From the NCBI RefSeq assembly GCF_014646155.1, contig NZ_BMMX01000005.1:173319-237318 (forward strand): a stretch of DNA of 64,000 bases, written 5' to 3'. How positions within the stretch are numbered: position 1 is the stretch's first letter; each line of letters begins with the position of its first letter. Origin of the DNA: Mangrovihabitans endophyticus. Its GTDB lineage: Bacteria; Actinomycetota; Actinomycetes; Mycobacteriales; Micromonosporaceae. Below the pieces are notes generated by a model. The model made no database searches. It was not told where the DNA came from and worked only from the letters and a program-made list of their open reading frames with translations. Position numbers and translations under genes: made by a program. This document shows, one piece after another, positions 8,132 to 16,026 of the stretch.

Positions 8132-9095
8132 GGACCTGGGGGCGGATCAGCTCGTCGTAGACCTGGCGCACGGCGTCCTGGGCATCCGCCCCCAGCGGCG
8201 GCAGACCGGCCGTGGCCGCGTTGCCACGGGCCTGCTCCGGGTTGCGGGCGCCGGGGATGACGACTGTCACGCCGGGCTGGTCGATCACCCAGCGCAAGGC
8301 GAACTGAGCCATGGTGAATCCGTCCGGCACGTGCGGGCGCAGGCGCCGCACCGCCTCCAGGCCGGTCGTGAAGTCCACGCCGGAGAACGTCTCGCCCACG
8401 TCGAACGCCTCACCACGCCGGTTGAACGTGCGGTGGTCGTCGGCGGCGAACGTGGTGTGCTCGTCGTAACGTCCGGACAGCAGGCCGCTGGCCAACGGCA
8501 CGCGGGCGATGATGCCCACGCCGGCCGCGCTCGCGGCGGGCAGCACCCGATCCAGCGGCTTGCGTCGGAAGGCGTTCAGGATGATCTGCACGCTGGCCGT
8601 GCCGGGACGCGCGATCGCGGCGAGCGCTTCGTCGGTGCGTTCCACGCTCACGCCGTACGCCGCGATCCGCTTCTCCTGCACGAGGGTGTCGAGCGCGTCG
8701 AAGGTGGCATCCGTCGCATACACGGCGCTCGGCGGGCAGTGCAACTGGACCAGGTCGAGCGTGTCCACGCCCAGGTTGGCCCGGGACCGGTCGGTCCAGG
8801 CCCGGAAGTTGTCCAGCGTGTAGTTGCCCGGCTCCTGCGCCACACGGCGGCCCATCTTGGTCGCCACGGTGATGCCCGGCCGGTTCGCGACGAACCGCCC
8901 GATCACCTGCTCGCTGCGGCCGTCGCCGTAGACGTCGGCGGTGTCGAAGAACGTCACGCCGGCATCGGCCGCGGCGGCCAGGGTCGCGTGCGCGTCGTCC
9001 TCGGTCACCGTGCCCCAGTCGGCGCCCAGTTGCCAGGCGCCGAGACCGACCACACCGACGTCCCGGCCCATCCTCGGGAAGCTGCGATTTTCCAC
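8118..9095 (-). CDS. Aldo/keto reductase
   Basis: A 325-residue NAD(P)H-dependent oxidoreductase with a TIM-barrel fold. The catalytic tetrad can be placed: Asp and Tyr in FFDTADVYGDGRSE, Lys in VATKMG, and His in LVQLHCPP. Near the end, VIPGARNPEQARGNAATAG resembles the cofactor-binding region of the AKR 'general stress protein 69' type. The substrate is unknown. Start GTG 9095 lies 80 bp from the divergent methyltransferase gene. Confidence 0.88.
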   Translation of the reverse strand: MENRSFPRMGRDVGVVGLGAWQLGADWGTVTEDDAHATLAAAADAGVTFFDTADVYGDGRSEQVIGRFVANRPGITVATKMGRRVAQEPGNYTLDNFRAWTDRSRANLGVDTLDLVQLHCPPSAVYATDATFDALDTLVQEKRIAAYGVSVERTDEALAAIARPGTASVQIILNAFRRKPLDRVLPAASAAGVGIIARVPLASGLLSGRYDEHTTFAADDHRTFNRRGEAFDVGETFSGVDFTTGLEAVRRLRPHVPDGFTMAQFALRWVIDQPGVTVVIPGARNPEQARGNAATAGLPPLGADAQDAVRQVYDELIRPQVHDRW

Positions 9096-9174
9096 GGCCC
9101 GACCTTACCCCGGCATGCGATCACCTTTCACAAGACGTACGTACGGTTTAGGGTCTGGTGGGGGAGGTGATCCG

Positions 9175-9981
9175 ATGTGGGATCCCGACGTGTACCGCCG
9201 GTTCGGCGCCGAGCGCTCCCGGCCGTTCGACGACCTGGTCGGGCGGATCGGCGCGCGGACACCGCGCGCCGTGGTCGACCTCGGCTGCGGCTCCGGTGAG
9301 CTGACCGCCGGGCTGGGCCGCCGATGGCCCGGCTCCCGGATCGTCGGCGTCGACTCCTCCGCGGAGATGATCCGCGCCGCGCGGGCACGGCCCGGCCGCT
9401 GCGCGTACGAGGTCGGCGACCTGCGCGACTTCGTGCCCGCACCGGACGTGGACGTGCTGATCAGCAACGCCGCGCTGCAATGGGTGCCGGAACATCGGGA
9501 GTTGCTGCTGCGCTGGATCGCCGGTCTGCCACCCGGCGGGTGGCTGGCGATGCAGGTGCCGGGCAACTTCGACGCCCCTTCGCACCGGGCATTGCGCGAG
9601 GTGGCCGGGCGGGCGCCGTACGCGCCGAGGCTGGCCGGCGTGGTCCGCGCCGACCCGGTCGACGACCCGTCCGGATACGCCGCGATGCTGAGCGCCGCGG
9701 GTGCGGCGGTGGACGCGTGGGAGACGACCTACGTGCACCTGCTGCCCGACGACGACGGCGATCCGCCGGTGCTGCGCTGGATGGAGGGCACCGCGTTGCG
9801 CCCGATCCGGGCCGCATTGGATGATGCGGCCTGGTCGTCCTTCCGGGCCCACCTGGCCGCCGAACTGGCGGTCGCCTACCCGCCCCGCGACGGCCTGGTG
9901 GCGTTCCCGTTCCGGCGGGTCTTCGTCGTCGCCCGCACGCCGTCCGCGCCGAACCGCACCACGGACAAGGAGCCCTCGTGA
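9175..9981 (+). CDS. tam: Trans-aconitate 2-methyltransferase-like SAM enzyme
   Basis: A class I SAM-dependent methyltransferase of 268 residues. The SAM-binding motif I is VVDLGCGSGELT, and motif II is the acidic GVDSSAEMI. The overall pattern (MWDPDVYRRFGAERSRPFDDLVGRI at the start, ISNAALQWV in the middle) matches Tam proteins, which methylate trans-aconitate that forms spontaneously and inhibits aconitase. GGGAGGTGA lies just before the ATG. The palindrome ACGTACGT lies about 35 bp upstream. The gene overlaps the following deaminase by GTGA. Confidence 0.82.
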   Translation: MWDPDVYRRFGAERSRPFDDLVGRIGARTPRAVVDLGCGSGELTAGLGRRWPGSRIVGVDSSAEMIRAARARPGRCAYEVGDLRDFVPAPDVDVLISNAALQWVPEHRELLLRWIAGLPPGGWLAMQVPGNFDAPSHRALREVAGRAPYAPRLAGVVRADPVDDPSGYAAMLSAAGAAVDAWETTYVHLLPDDDGDPPVLRWMEGTALRPIRAALDDAAWSSFRAHLAAELAVAYPPRDGLVAFPFRRVFVVARTPSAPNRTTDKEPS

Positions 9982-10994
9982 CCGACCTCACCGCGTTCAT
10001 CGCCGGCCTGCCCAAGGCGGAACTGCACGTGCACCACGTGGGCTCGGCCTCGCCGCGGATCGTCGCCGAGCTGGCCGCCCGGCACGAGGGCTCATCGCCG
10101 GTGCCGGCCGACCCGGCGGCGCTCGCGGACTACTTCGCGTTCCGCGACTTCCACCACTTCATCGAGGTGTACCTCACCGTGGTGGACCTGATCCGCGACG
10201 CCCAGGACGTGCGCGTGCTGACTTATGAGGTGGCCCGCGAGCTCGGCCGGCAGCAGGTCAGATATGCGGAGCTGACCGTCACGCCCTACTCGCACGTGCG
10301 CCGGGGGATCCCGGCGCCGGAATTCTGCGCGGCGATCGAGGACGCCCGTGTCGCCGCCTCCGCCGACTTCGGCGTCGACCTGCGCTGGATCTTCGACATC
10401 CCGGGCGAAGCGGGCCTGCCCGCCGCCGAGGAGACGCTGCGCGTCGCGCTCGGGGAACGGCCCGACGGGTTGGTCGGGTTCGGCCTCGGCGGCCCGGAGG
10501 AAGGCGTGTCCCGGGGGCAGTTCAAGCCGTACTTCGACAAGGCGCGGGCGGCCGGGTTGCGCAGCGTGCCGCACGCCGGGGAGTCGACCGGGCCGGAGAG
10601 CGTCTGGGAAGCGCTGCGCGAGCTGGGCGCGGAGCGGATCGGACACGGCATCGCCGCGGCGCGTGACCCGCGCCTGATGGCCCACTTGGCGGAGAACGGC
10701 ATTCCGTTGGAGGTATGCCCCACCTCCAACGTCCGCACCCGCGTGGTGCCGTCGATCGCCGAGCATCCGCTCCCGGCGCTGGTCCGGGCGGGCGTGACGG
10801 TGACCGTCAACTCCGACGACCCGCCGATGTTCGGCACCACGCTGGAAGAGGAGTACGCGGTGGCGGCCCGGCTCCTCGACCTGGACGCCGACGGCGTCGC
10901 GGGGCTGGCGCGAGCCGCCGTCCGCGCGTCGTTCCTGCCGCCGAGCGGCAAGGATGCGCTGCTGGCCGAGATCGACGCCTACGGCCAGGCGTAA
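9978..10994 (+). CDS. Adenosine deaminase family; possible aminodeoxyfutalosine deaminase
   Basis: A 338-residue zinc-dependent amidohydrolase. Family features are the N-terminal zinc HxH (PKAELHVHHVGS), the HAGE motif (SVPHAGESTGPESVW), RIGHG, and SDDPPMFGTTLEEEY near the C-terminus. The first motif reads HVHHVGSAS rather than the HLHLEGS of true adenosine deaminases. From memory, this variant occurs in the Streptomyces deaminases that act on 6-aminodeoxyfutalosine in menaquinone synthesis. That assignment is an inference. The GTG start overlaps the tam stop codon (GTGA). The 3' end overlaps a small convergent gene by 16 bp. Confidence 0.8.
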   Translation: MTDLTAFIAGLPKAELHVHHVGSASPRIVAELAARHEGSSPVPADPAALADYFAFRDFHHFIEVYLTVVDLIRDAQDVRVLTYEVARELGRQQVRYAELTVTPYSHVRRGIPAPEFCAAIEDARVAASADFGVDLRWIFDIPGEAGLPAAEETLRVALGERPDGLVGFGLGGPEEGVSRGQFKPYFDKARAAGLRSVPHAGESTGPESVWEALRELGAERIGHGIAAARDPRLMAHLAENGIPLEVCPTSNVRTRVVPSIAEHPLPALVRAGVTVTVNSDDPPMFGTTLEEEYAVAARLLDLDADGVAGLARAAVRASFLPPSGKDALLAEIDAYGQA

Positions 10995-11140
10995 AGCGGC
11001 TCCTGCCAGATCGCCAGCACCGCCAGGATGCCGATGGTCAGGATCGCCACCCATCGCACCAGACGGCGAGTGTTGAACCGAGGCGCCTCGTCCTCGGAGA
11101 TGTCCGGCTCCACCCGGATGTCCGTCTTCACCATGTCCAT
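10979..11140 (-). CDS. Small single-pass membrane protein (53 aa)
   Basis: Begins at ATG 11140 behind a strong GAGGGGGGA. It has an acidic N-terminal half (MDMVKTDIRVEPDISEDEAPRF), then one membrane helix (about 30-46) and a short tail ending WQEPLYAWP. It is convergent with the deaminase gene and overlaps its last 16 bp. It follows the metallopeptidase gene on the same strand, 32 bp away, so it may be co-transcribed. No known family. Confidence 0.6.
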   Translation of the reverse strand: MDMVKTDIRVEPDISEDEAPRFNTRRLVRWVAILTIGILAVLAIWQEPLYAWP

Positions 11141-11172
11141 TCCCCCCTCGCCAACCGGCGATGGGCGGGCCC

Positions 11173-13497
11173 CTAGTTGGGCACCGCCGTCCAACTCTGC
11201 TGCCGGGATCCGTTGCCGGGCTGCAACGTCAGCAGGCGGTGCGCGCCGTATCGCTGGGACCCGACGCCCAGGACCAGGTCGCTGCCCGCCGCGTGCAAGG
11301 TGAATCCGTGGTCCGAGGCCTGCAACGACCAGCGCTGCTGATCGTCGGAGGAGCAATCGCCCTGCACCAGCGGGGTGCCCGCGACCGGATTGCCGTCCAG
11401 CGGCTGCACGCACTTGCGCGTCGCCTGCGATTGCAGGGTGAACGTCTGCTTCCCGGCCGGAACCAGGCGCCACTGCTGTTGCGCGTTGCCGTCGGCGCCG
11501 TTGAGCACCACCGGCGTGCCGTTGGTGGTCCGCGCCGCGTACAGGTCCGCCGCGTCCCCGGTCAACGAGTTCGTCAGCACGAACCAGGAGTTCTGTGTCG
11601 GCCGCGCGGCCGGCGCGCTGCGCGCCGTGGCCGTCGCCGCGTACCCGGAGGCGGCGTGCCGGATGACCACCCGGTAGGACGCGTCCGGCCGCAGACCGAT
11701 GAGCTGGGCCTGGGTCGCCACGGTGGTCGCCACCGGTTCACCGTCGACCGACACGTCGTATCGGGCGTCCGGGGCGGCGGCGCTCCAGCGCAGCCGGACC
11801 GCCGTGCTGGTCGGGTCGCGCACCTCCAGCACCGCCTCGACCTTCGCGGCGGCCACCGGCGCGACCGCCGTCTCGGCACGGTGCGCCGACGCGTCGCGGG
11901 TGGCCGGCGACGCCGCACGCGTGCCGGCCTCCGCGGGCTGCTCTCCGCCCGGCCCTGACTCACCCGGCCCTGACTCACCGGGCCCCGACTCACCGGGCCC
12001 GGAGTCGCCCGGCCCCGACTGGCCCGGCCCCGACTGGCCCGGCTTCTGACCGGCGGACGGCGTCGGGCCGGCCGGGGAGGAGTCGGCTTCAACGGTCTCG
12101 GCCTCCGGCTCCGCGCCGGGTTCGGCGTCGCTCGTCGCGGAGGCGGTGGGCGTGGCGCTGGTCGCCGCGGACGGTGCCGGCGCGGCACCGGTGGTGGCCG
12201 GCACGCCGGGCAGATCCTCACCGCCGTCGCTCTTGAGCAGGAACTCGCTCGCCGCCACGTTCCAGTGGGTGGCCAGGTAGCTGCCCGGCGGCGGCGCGGT
12301 GCTGAAGTAGTCGTCGTGGCCGCAGTCCAGCCGGACCTGGTGCTTCTTCGGGCACACCGACCGCGCCGCGGTCTGTGACCGGTCCGGGCCGCACAGCAGG
12401 TCGTAGGCGTCCGTGCAACTGCCCGCCCCGGTGGAGTTGGGCGAGTCACGCAGCACCGCACCCAGGGTGTGCGTCAGCTCGTGCGCCGCCATCGCCGAAC
12501 TCCAGCATCCGGCGTCCACCCGCCCGTAGGAGGGACCGCCGTTGTTGCGGTTGCCCAGTCCCGGCCGGTTGTCGGCGACGAAGGTGCCGATGCCGCAGTA
12601 GACGTTGGTGTCGGCGAAGATCAGGTACTTGCGGTCGGTGCGGTTGTACCCGAGGGTCTGCAGCGCGTCGATGTTCCTCCGGAACGTGCTCAGCGCGTCC
12701 TCGGGCACCTGCACCTCGGCGACGTCCACCCGGCACTGCGGCGTGGTGACGAAACGCAGATGACGGGAACCGCCGGTCTCCGCCGCGCTGGCGTCGAAGA
12801 TCCGGTCGGCGCCGGCCGCCCACACCCGCATCGAGCCGAGGAAGTCGCTGTACCGGCTGGGGGTGCCGAATTCGTGCAGGTAGAGCACCTGGACGCGCTT
12901 GCCGTTGCGGCCGTCGCCCTCGCACGCCACGTCATGGTTGCCCATCACGAAGTCGGCCTCGCCGGGTGCCATGTCGGGGACCAGGGCGGGCGCGTCCGGG
13001 GTCAGCGCGCTGCCGCCCTCGTCACGCACGATCTCGGCGTCGGTCGGCACGTCGCCGGTGTCGCGGCGCGGCGCGGCGGGCTCGGGCGACTTGCCGGCCA
13101 CCGGCGCGACGTCCCGGCGGGCCTTCAGCCCGGCCGGCACCGCGTCCGGGCCGTGCGTGCAGGTCTGCTCGTCCAGCTCGTAGGTGCCGGCGCAGAGAGA
13201 GTCCGCCGCGGCCGGCTTGAGTCCCTCGTAGACCAGGCCCTTCTCCGGGGCGTCGTCGGGCAGCGCGGCAAGCGTCACGCGTTCGTGGTCGGCCCCACCG
13301 CCGTCCGGGCTCCAGCCGCCGCCCACCACACTGGGACCGGCCATCGCCGCGATTCCCAGCAGCGTGACGCCGAGCACAACAGGCAGCAGACGGTACGCCT
13401 GGCTGCGCGTGGGCGCCCGGCGGCGTCCCCGCGCGGGCGTCGCACGGGGACGTGGGGGCGTCCCCCCGCGCGGCGCAGGCCGTCGATGCGCGGACAA
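11173..13497 (-). CDS. Secreted or anchored HExxH metallopeptidase with FnIII and ricin-type lectin domains
   Basis: A 774-residue multidomain exported protein. A very arginine-rich start leads into a hydrophobic helix (about 35-54) that is a signal peptide or anchor. A peptidase-like region follows, with the zinc motif HELTH (about residue 338) and many cysteines. Next comes a low-complexity Ala/Pro/Ser/Glu linker with five-residue SGPGE-type repeats. A fibronectin type III domain (about 545-630) precedes a ricin-B-type domain with QxW motifs (QQQWRLV, QQRWSLQ, QQSWTAV). The start is TTG 13497, six bases behind GAGGAG; an upstream frame opening exists but lacks a ribosome binding site. It probably degrades or binds extracellular glycoprotein or polysaccharide. 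Confidence 0.78.
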   Translation of the reverse strand: MSAHRRPAPRGGTPPRPRATPARGRRRAPTRSQAYRLLPVVLGVTLLGIAAMAGPSVVGGGWSPDGGGADHERVTLAALPDDAPEKGLVYEGLKPAAADSLCAGTYELDEQTCTHGPDAVPAGLKARRDVAPVAGKSPEPAAPRRDTGDVPTDAEIVRDEGGSALTPDAPALVPDMAPGEADFVMGNHDVACEGDGRNGKRVQVLYLHEFGTPSRYSDFLGSMRVWAAGADRIFDASAAETGGSRHLRFVTTPQCRVDVAEVQVPEDALSTFRRNIDALQTLGYNRTDRKYLIFADTNVYCGIGTFVADNRPGLGNRNNGGPSYGRVDAGCWSSAMAAHELTHTLGAVLRDSPNSTGAGSCTDAYDLLCGPDRSQTAARSVCPKKHQVRLDCGHDDYFSTAPPPGSYLATHWNVAASEFLLKSDGGEDLPGVPATTGAAPAPSAATSATPTASATSDAEPGAEPEAETVEADSSPAGPTPSAGQKPGQSGPGQSGPGDSGPGESGPGESGPGESGPGGEQPAEAGTRAASPATRDASAHRAETAVAPVAAAKVEAVLEVRDPTSTAVRLRWSAAAPDARYDVSVDGEPVATTVATQAQLIGLRPDASYRVVIRHAASGYAATATARSAPAARPTQNSWFVLTNSLTGDAADLYAARTTNGTPVVLNGADGNAQQQWRLVPAGKQTFTLQSQATRKCVQPLDGNPVAGTPLVQGDCSSDDQQRWSLQASDHGFTLHAAGSDLVLGVGSQRYGAHRLLTLQPGNGSRQQSWTAVPN
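11951..12045. repeat. 15-bp tandem repeat coding the SGPGE linker
   Basis: About six imperfect copies of a 15-bp unit (consensus CCCGGCCCCGACTCA on the plus strand) lie within the metallopeptidase gene. They encode the flexible repeats between the peptidase and lectin parts. Copy number probably varies between strains. Confidence 0.8.
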
Positions 13498-13707
13498 GAC
13501 GTCTCCTCGTTGAGCGGGGGCGCGGTGGGAGGGGGCTATGGGGTGGCCTCCTCCCACCGCATGATGGTTCCACCGGGCCGGATGGTGGGGACTTGCGGAC
13601 ACCGAACCGGGAAACCGGATGGGATCGGAGGAAAGCGTGCCATCGGGCGCGGTCGCGCGGAATGGCCTTAATAGAGATCTAAGCAAGTGTTGTACCGATC
13701 GGGGCGA

Positions 13708-15129
13708 TCACGGTGCGTCGTCCGGGTGGTGCGGCCACTTGCGCCCCGCGTCACGTTCGCGGGCCAGACGACCCACGAGCCCGAACCGGTTGTTCGCCGG
13801 CTTGGCCGGGGCCTCCGCGTCGGCAAGCATCATCACCACGCTGGCGCCGCCCATCGAGGAGCGTGCCAGGCTCACCGAGCCGCCCGCGGCCTGGGCCGCG
13901 CGCCGCGCGATGTCCAGTCCCAGGCCGGTGGAGCCCTTGGCGCTCTCGCCGCGGCGCACCGCCTTCTGCGGGTCCGCGATGCCCGGCCCGGCGTCGTCCA
14001 CGCGGACCGCCACCCACCCGTCGCGGCGGGAGATGCCGACTTCGAAGGCGGTGCCCTGCGCGGTGTACCGGAACACGTTGCCCAGCACCGCGTCCAGGGC
14101 CGCGGCCAGCTCCGCCCGAGCGACCGGCACCGGGATGCGCAGGTGCGCGCCGACCACGCGGTGCGGCCGGTTCTGGTCCCCGGCCAGCGCGGACCAGAAC
14201 ACCATCCGGTTGCGCACCACCTCGCTGGCGTCGCACACACCCTCCTCGGGCGCGGACGCGACCTGGGCCGCGACCGCCTTGCGCGTGGTGTTGATGAGCT
14301 GGTCGACCTCACCCTCCAGGGTGACGATCGCCTGGCGGATGCGCCGGATGCCGCGGCGCCGGTCCAGCTCCTGCGCCGGCAGCCCGATCATCGTGTCGTC
14401 CGGGTCCAGCGCCTCGGCGTCCAGCCGGAGCACGGTGAGCGGGGTGCGCAGGCGGTGTGACAGGTCGGCCACCATCTCGCGTTCGCTGGTGCGCGACGTG
14501 ACCAGGCGGTCGGCCATCCGATTGAAGGCGAACCCCGCCTCGGCCAGTTCCCGCGGACCGCTGGGCTGAATGCGCACGCCGAGGTCGCCGCCGCCGACGG
14601 CCAGCGCCGCGTGCACCAGGTTGCGCGCCGAGGAGACCGCGCCGCGGGCCAGCCGGTCCACCACGATCACCGATCCGGCGACCACGGCGAGGGCGACGCC
14701 CAGCAGGATCCACCAGTCCCGGCCGGTGTCCCGGTGCAGTTCACCGTCCGGGACGAAGACCTCCACCACCGACGTCTTTTCGCCGGTCGTCACCGGCCGT
14801 AACCGCACCACACCACCGTCCACCGCGACGGTGGCCGGCTCGGCGGAGGTGGCCGTGGCGGTGATCCGGTCGGCGGGTGCGCGACCGCCGTCGGTCTCGC
14901 CCGGGGCGTGCACCACCGTGTCACCGCCGGCCGCCGCGCGGGCCGCCTCCACCCCTTTCGTGTTCGCGCCCGCGGCGATCGCGCCGGCCACCGTGGCGGC
15001 GCGCTCGTCGGCCGCGGACAGGGCGGCCTCGCGGTGGTCGTTGCGCATCTCCCAGCCGAGCGGGACGAGGAAGGTCAGGGCGGCGATCGCGGTGGTGGCG
15101 GCGCTGACATAGGCCAGCCGCCCTCTCAG
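13708..15129 (-). CDS. Two-component sensor histidine kinase
   Basis: A 473-residue membrane histidine kinase. One helix (about 5-25), an extracytoplasmic domain of about 110 residues and a second helix (about 139-159) are followed by a HAMP region, the H-box DLSHRLRTPLT (His225), the N-box (Asn351), and the ATP-binding G boxes DDAGPGI and STGLGLD. The start is notable: the only ATG able to include helix 1 lies at 15270, 141 nt inside the regulator gene. A CTG at 15129 overlaps the regulator's TGA as CTGA and gives the ideal N-terminus. I therefore favour a CTG start. Partner of the response regulator just upstream. Confidence 0.85.
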   Translation of the reverse strand: MRGRLAYVSAATTAIAALTFLVPLGWEMRNDHREAALSAADERAATVAGAIAAGANTKGVEAARAAAGGDTVVHAPGETDGGRAPADRITATATSAEPATVAVDGGVVRLRPVTTGEKTSVVEVFVPDGELHRDTGRDWWILLGVALAVVAGSVIVVDRLARGAVSSARNLVHAALAVGGGDLGVRIQPSGPRELAEAGFAFNRMADRLVTSRTSEREMVADLSHRLRTPLTVLRLDAEALDPDDTMIGLPAQELDRRRGIRRIRQAIVTLEGEVDQLINTTRKAVAAQVASAPEEGVCDASEVVRNRMVFWSALAGDQNRPHRVVGAHLRIPVPVARAELAAALDAVLGNVFRYTAQGTAFEVGISRRDGWVAVRVDDAGPGIADPQKAVRRGESAKGSTGLGLDIARRAAQAAGGSVSLARSSMGGASVVMMLADAEAPAKPANNRFGLVGRLARERDAGRKWPHHPDDAP

Positions 15130-15815
15130 TCCGGCGCCACCAACCGGAATCCGACTCCCCGCACGGTGCGCAGGTAGCGCGGCTTCGCCGCGGATTCGCC
15201 CAGTTTCCGACGGAGCCAGTACAGATGGACGTCGATCGTCTGGTCCTCGCCGACTGACGGCTGTCGCCATACCTCCTCCAACAGCTCACGGCGTGAGACA
15301 ACCCGGCCCGGTCGAGCGGCGAGGTATGCCAGCAGGTCGAATTCCTTGCGGGTGAGCGCCAGCGCGGTCTCGCCCAGGCTGGCGCTGCGTTCCCCGACGT
15401 CCACCCGCAGCTCGCCGACCTCGTGCACCGCGGGCTGCGCGGTGCGGCTGGCCCGGCCAACCCGGCGCAGCACCGTGGTGATGCGCGCGTCCAGATGCGC
15501 TCCGGTGAACGGCTTGACCATGTAGTCGTCGGCGCCGGCGCGCAGCAGGCGCACGACGGTCTGCTCGTCGTCGCGGGCGGTCGCGATGATGATGGGCACG
15601 TCCGTGATGCCGCGCAACATCCGCAGCGCATCGGAGCCGTCGAGATCCGGCAGACCCAGGTCGAGCACGACCAGGTCCGGGGTCTCGGCAGCGACCCGGC
15701 GCAACGCGTCGAGCGCGGTGCCGACGGCGTGCACGGCGTGCCCGCGGTCGGAGAGGGACCGCAGCATGGCGCCGCGCACGACGTGATCGTCTTCGACGAG
15801 CAACACCGTGGCCAT
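15126..15815 (-). CDS. OmpR/PhoB-type response regulator
   Basis: 229 residues. The receiver domain has phosphoacceptor Asp52 (VVLDLGLPD), acidic pocket residues at 9-10 and Lys101 (VKPF). A winged-helix DNA-binding domain follows (ALTRKEFDLLAYLAARPGRVVSRRELLEEVW ... RTVRGVGFRLV). It is the first gene of a two-gene operon with the sensor kinase. There is no good Shine-Dalgarno sequence before ATG 15815. A nested inverted repeat lies 14-53 bp upstream and may be its own operator. The signal is unknown. Confidence 0.9.
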   Translation of the reverse strand: MATVLLVEDDHVVRGAMLRSLSDRGHAVHAVGTALDALRRVAAETPDLVVLDLGLPDLDGSDALRMLRGITDVPIIIATARDDEQTVVRLLRAGADDYMVKPFTGAHLDARITTVLRRVGRASRTAQPAVHEVGELRVDVGERSASLGETALALTRKEFDLLAYLAARPGRVVSRRELLEEVWRQPSVGEDQTIDVHLYWLRRKLGESAAKPRYLRTVRGVGFRLVAPD

Positions 15816-15828
15816 GCGAAGAAGGTAC

Positions 15829-15868
15829 TGCCACTGGCAAGCATCGCCTAAACGGTGATGCAGTGGCA
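15829..15868. promoter_or_regulatory. Nested 40-bp inverted repeat upstream of the response regulator
   Basis: The outer arms TGCCACTG (15829-15836) and CAGTGGCA (15861-15868) are perfectly complementary. The inner arms GCATCGCC and GGTGATGC match at seven of eight positions around TAAAC. Position directly upstream of the regulator start suggests an autoregulatory operator, or a leader hairpin if transcription starts further out. Confidence 0.55.
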
Positions 15869-16026
15869 TCCCTTGATGACGGAAAGTCACGATGATCAGT
15901 GCGCCTCGCGGGCCGGAAAATGGGCTGACAAGGCGCGCACGAGCGGCGCAAATGGACCTACTAGCATCGTGACGAACGGTCCGCCCGCCGCGTCGGCGGG
16001 CCCGCATCGCAACCCGAGGAGAAAAC

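Noticed and set aside
15870..16026. T-box riboswitch upstream of thrS
   Set aside because: No T-box core sequence or specifier stem could be found in the leader.
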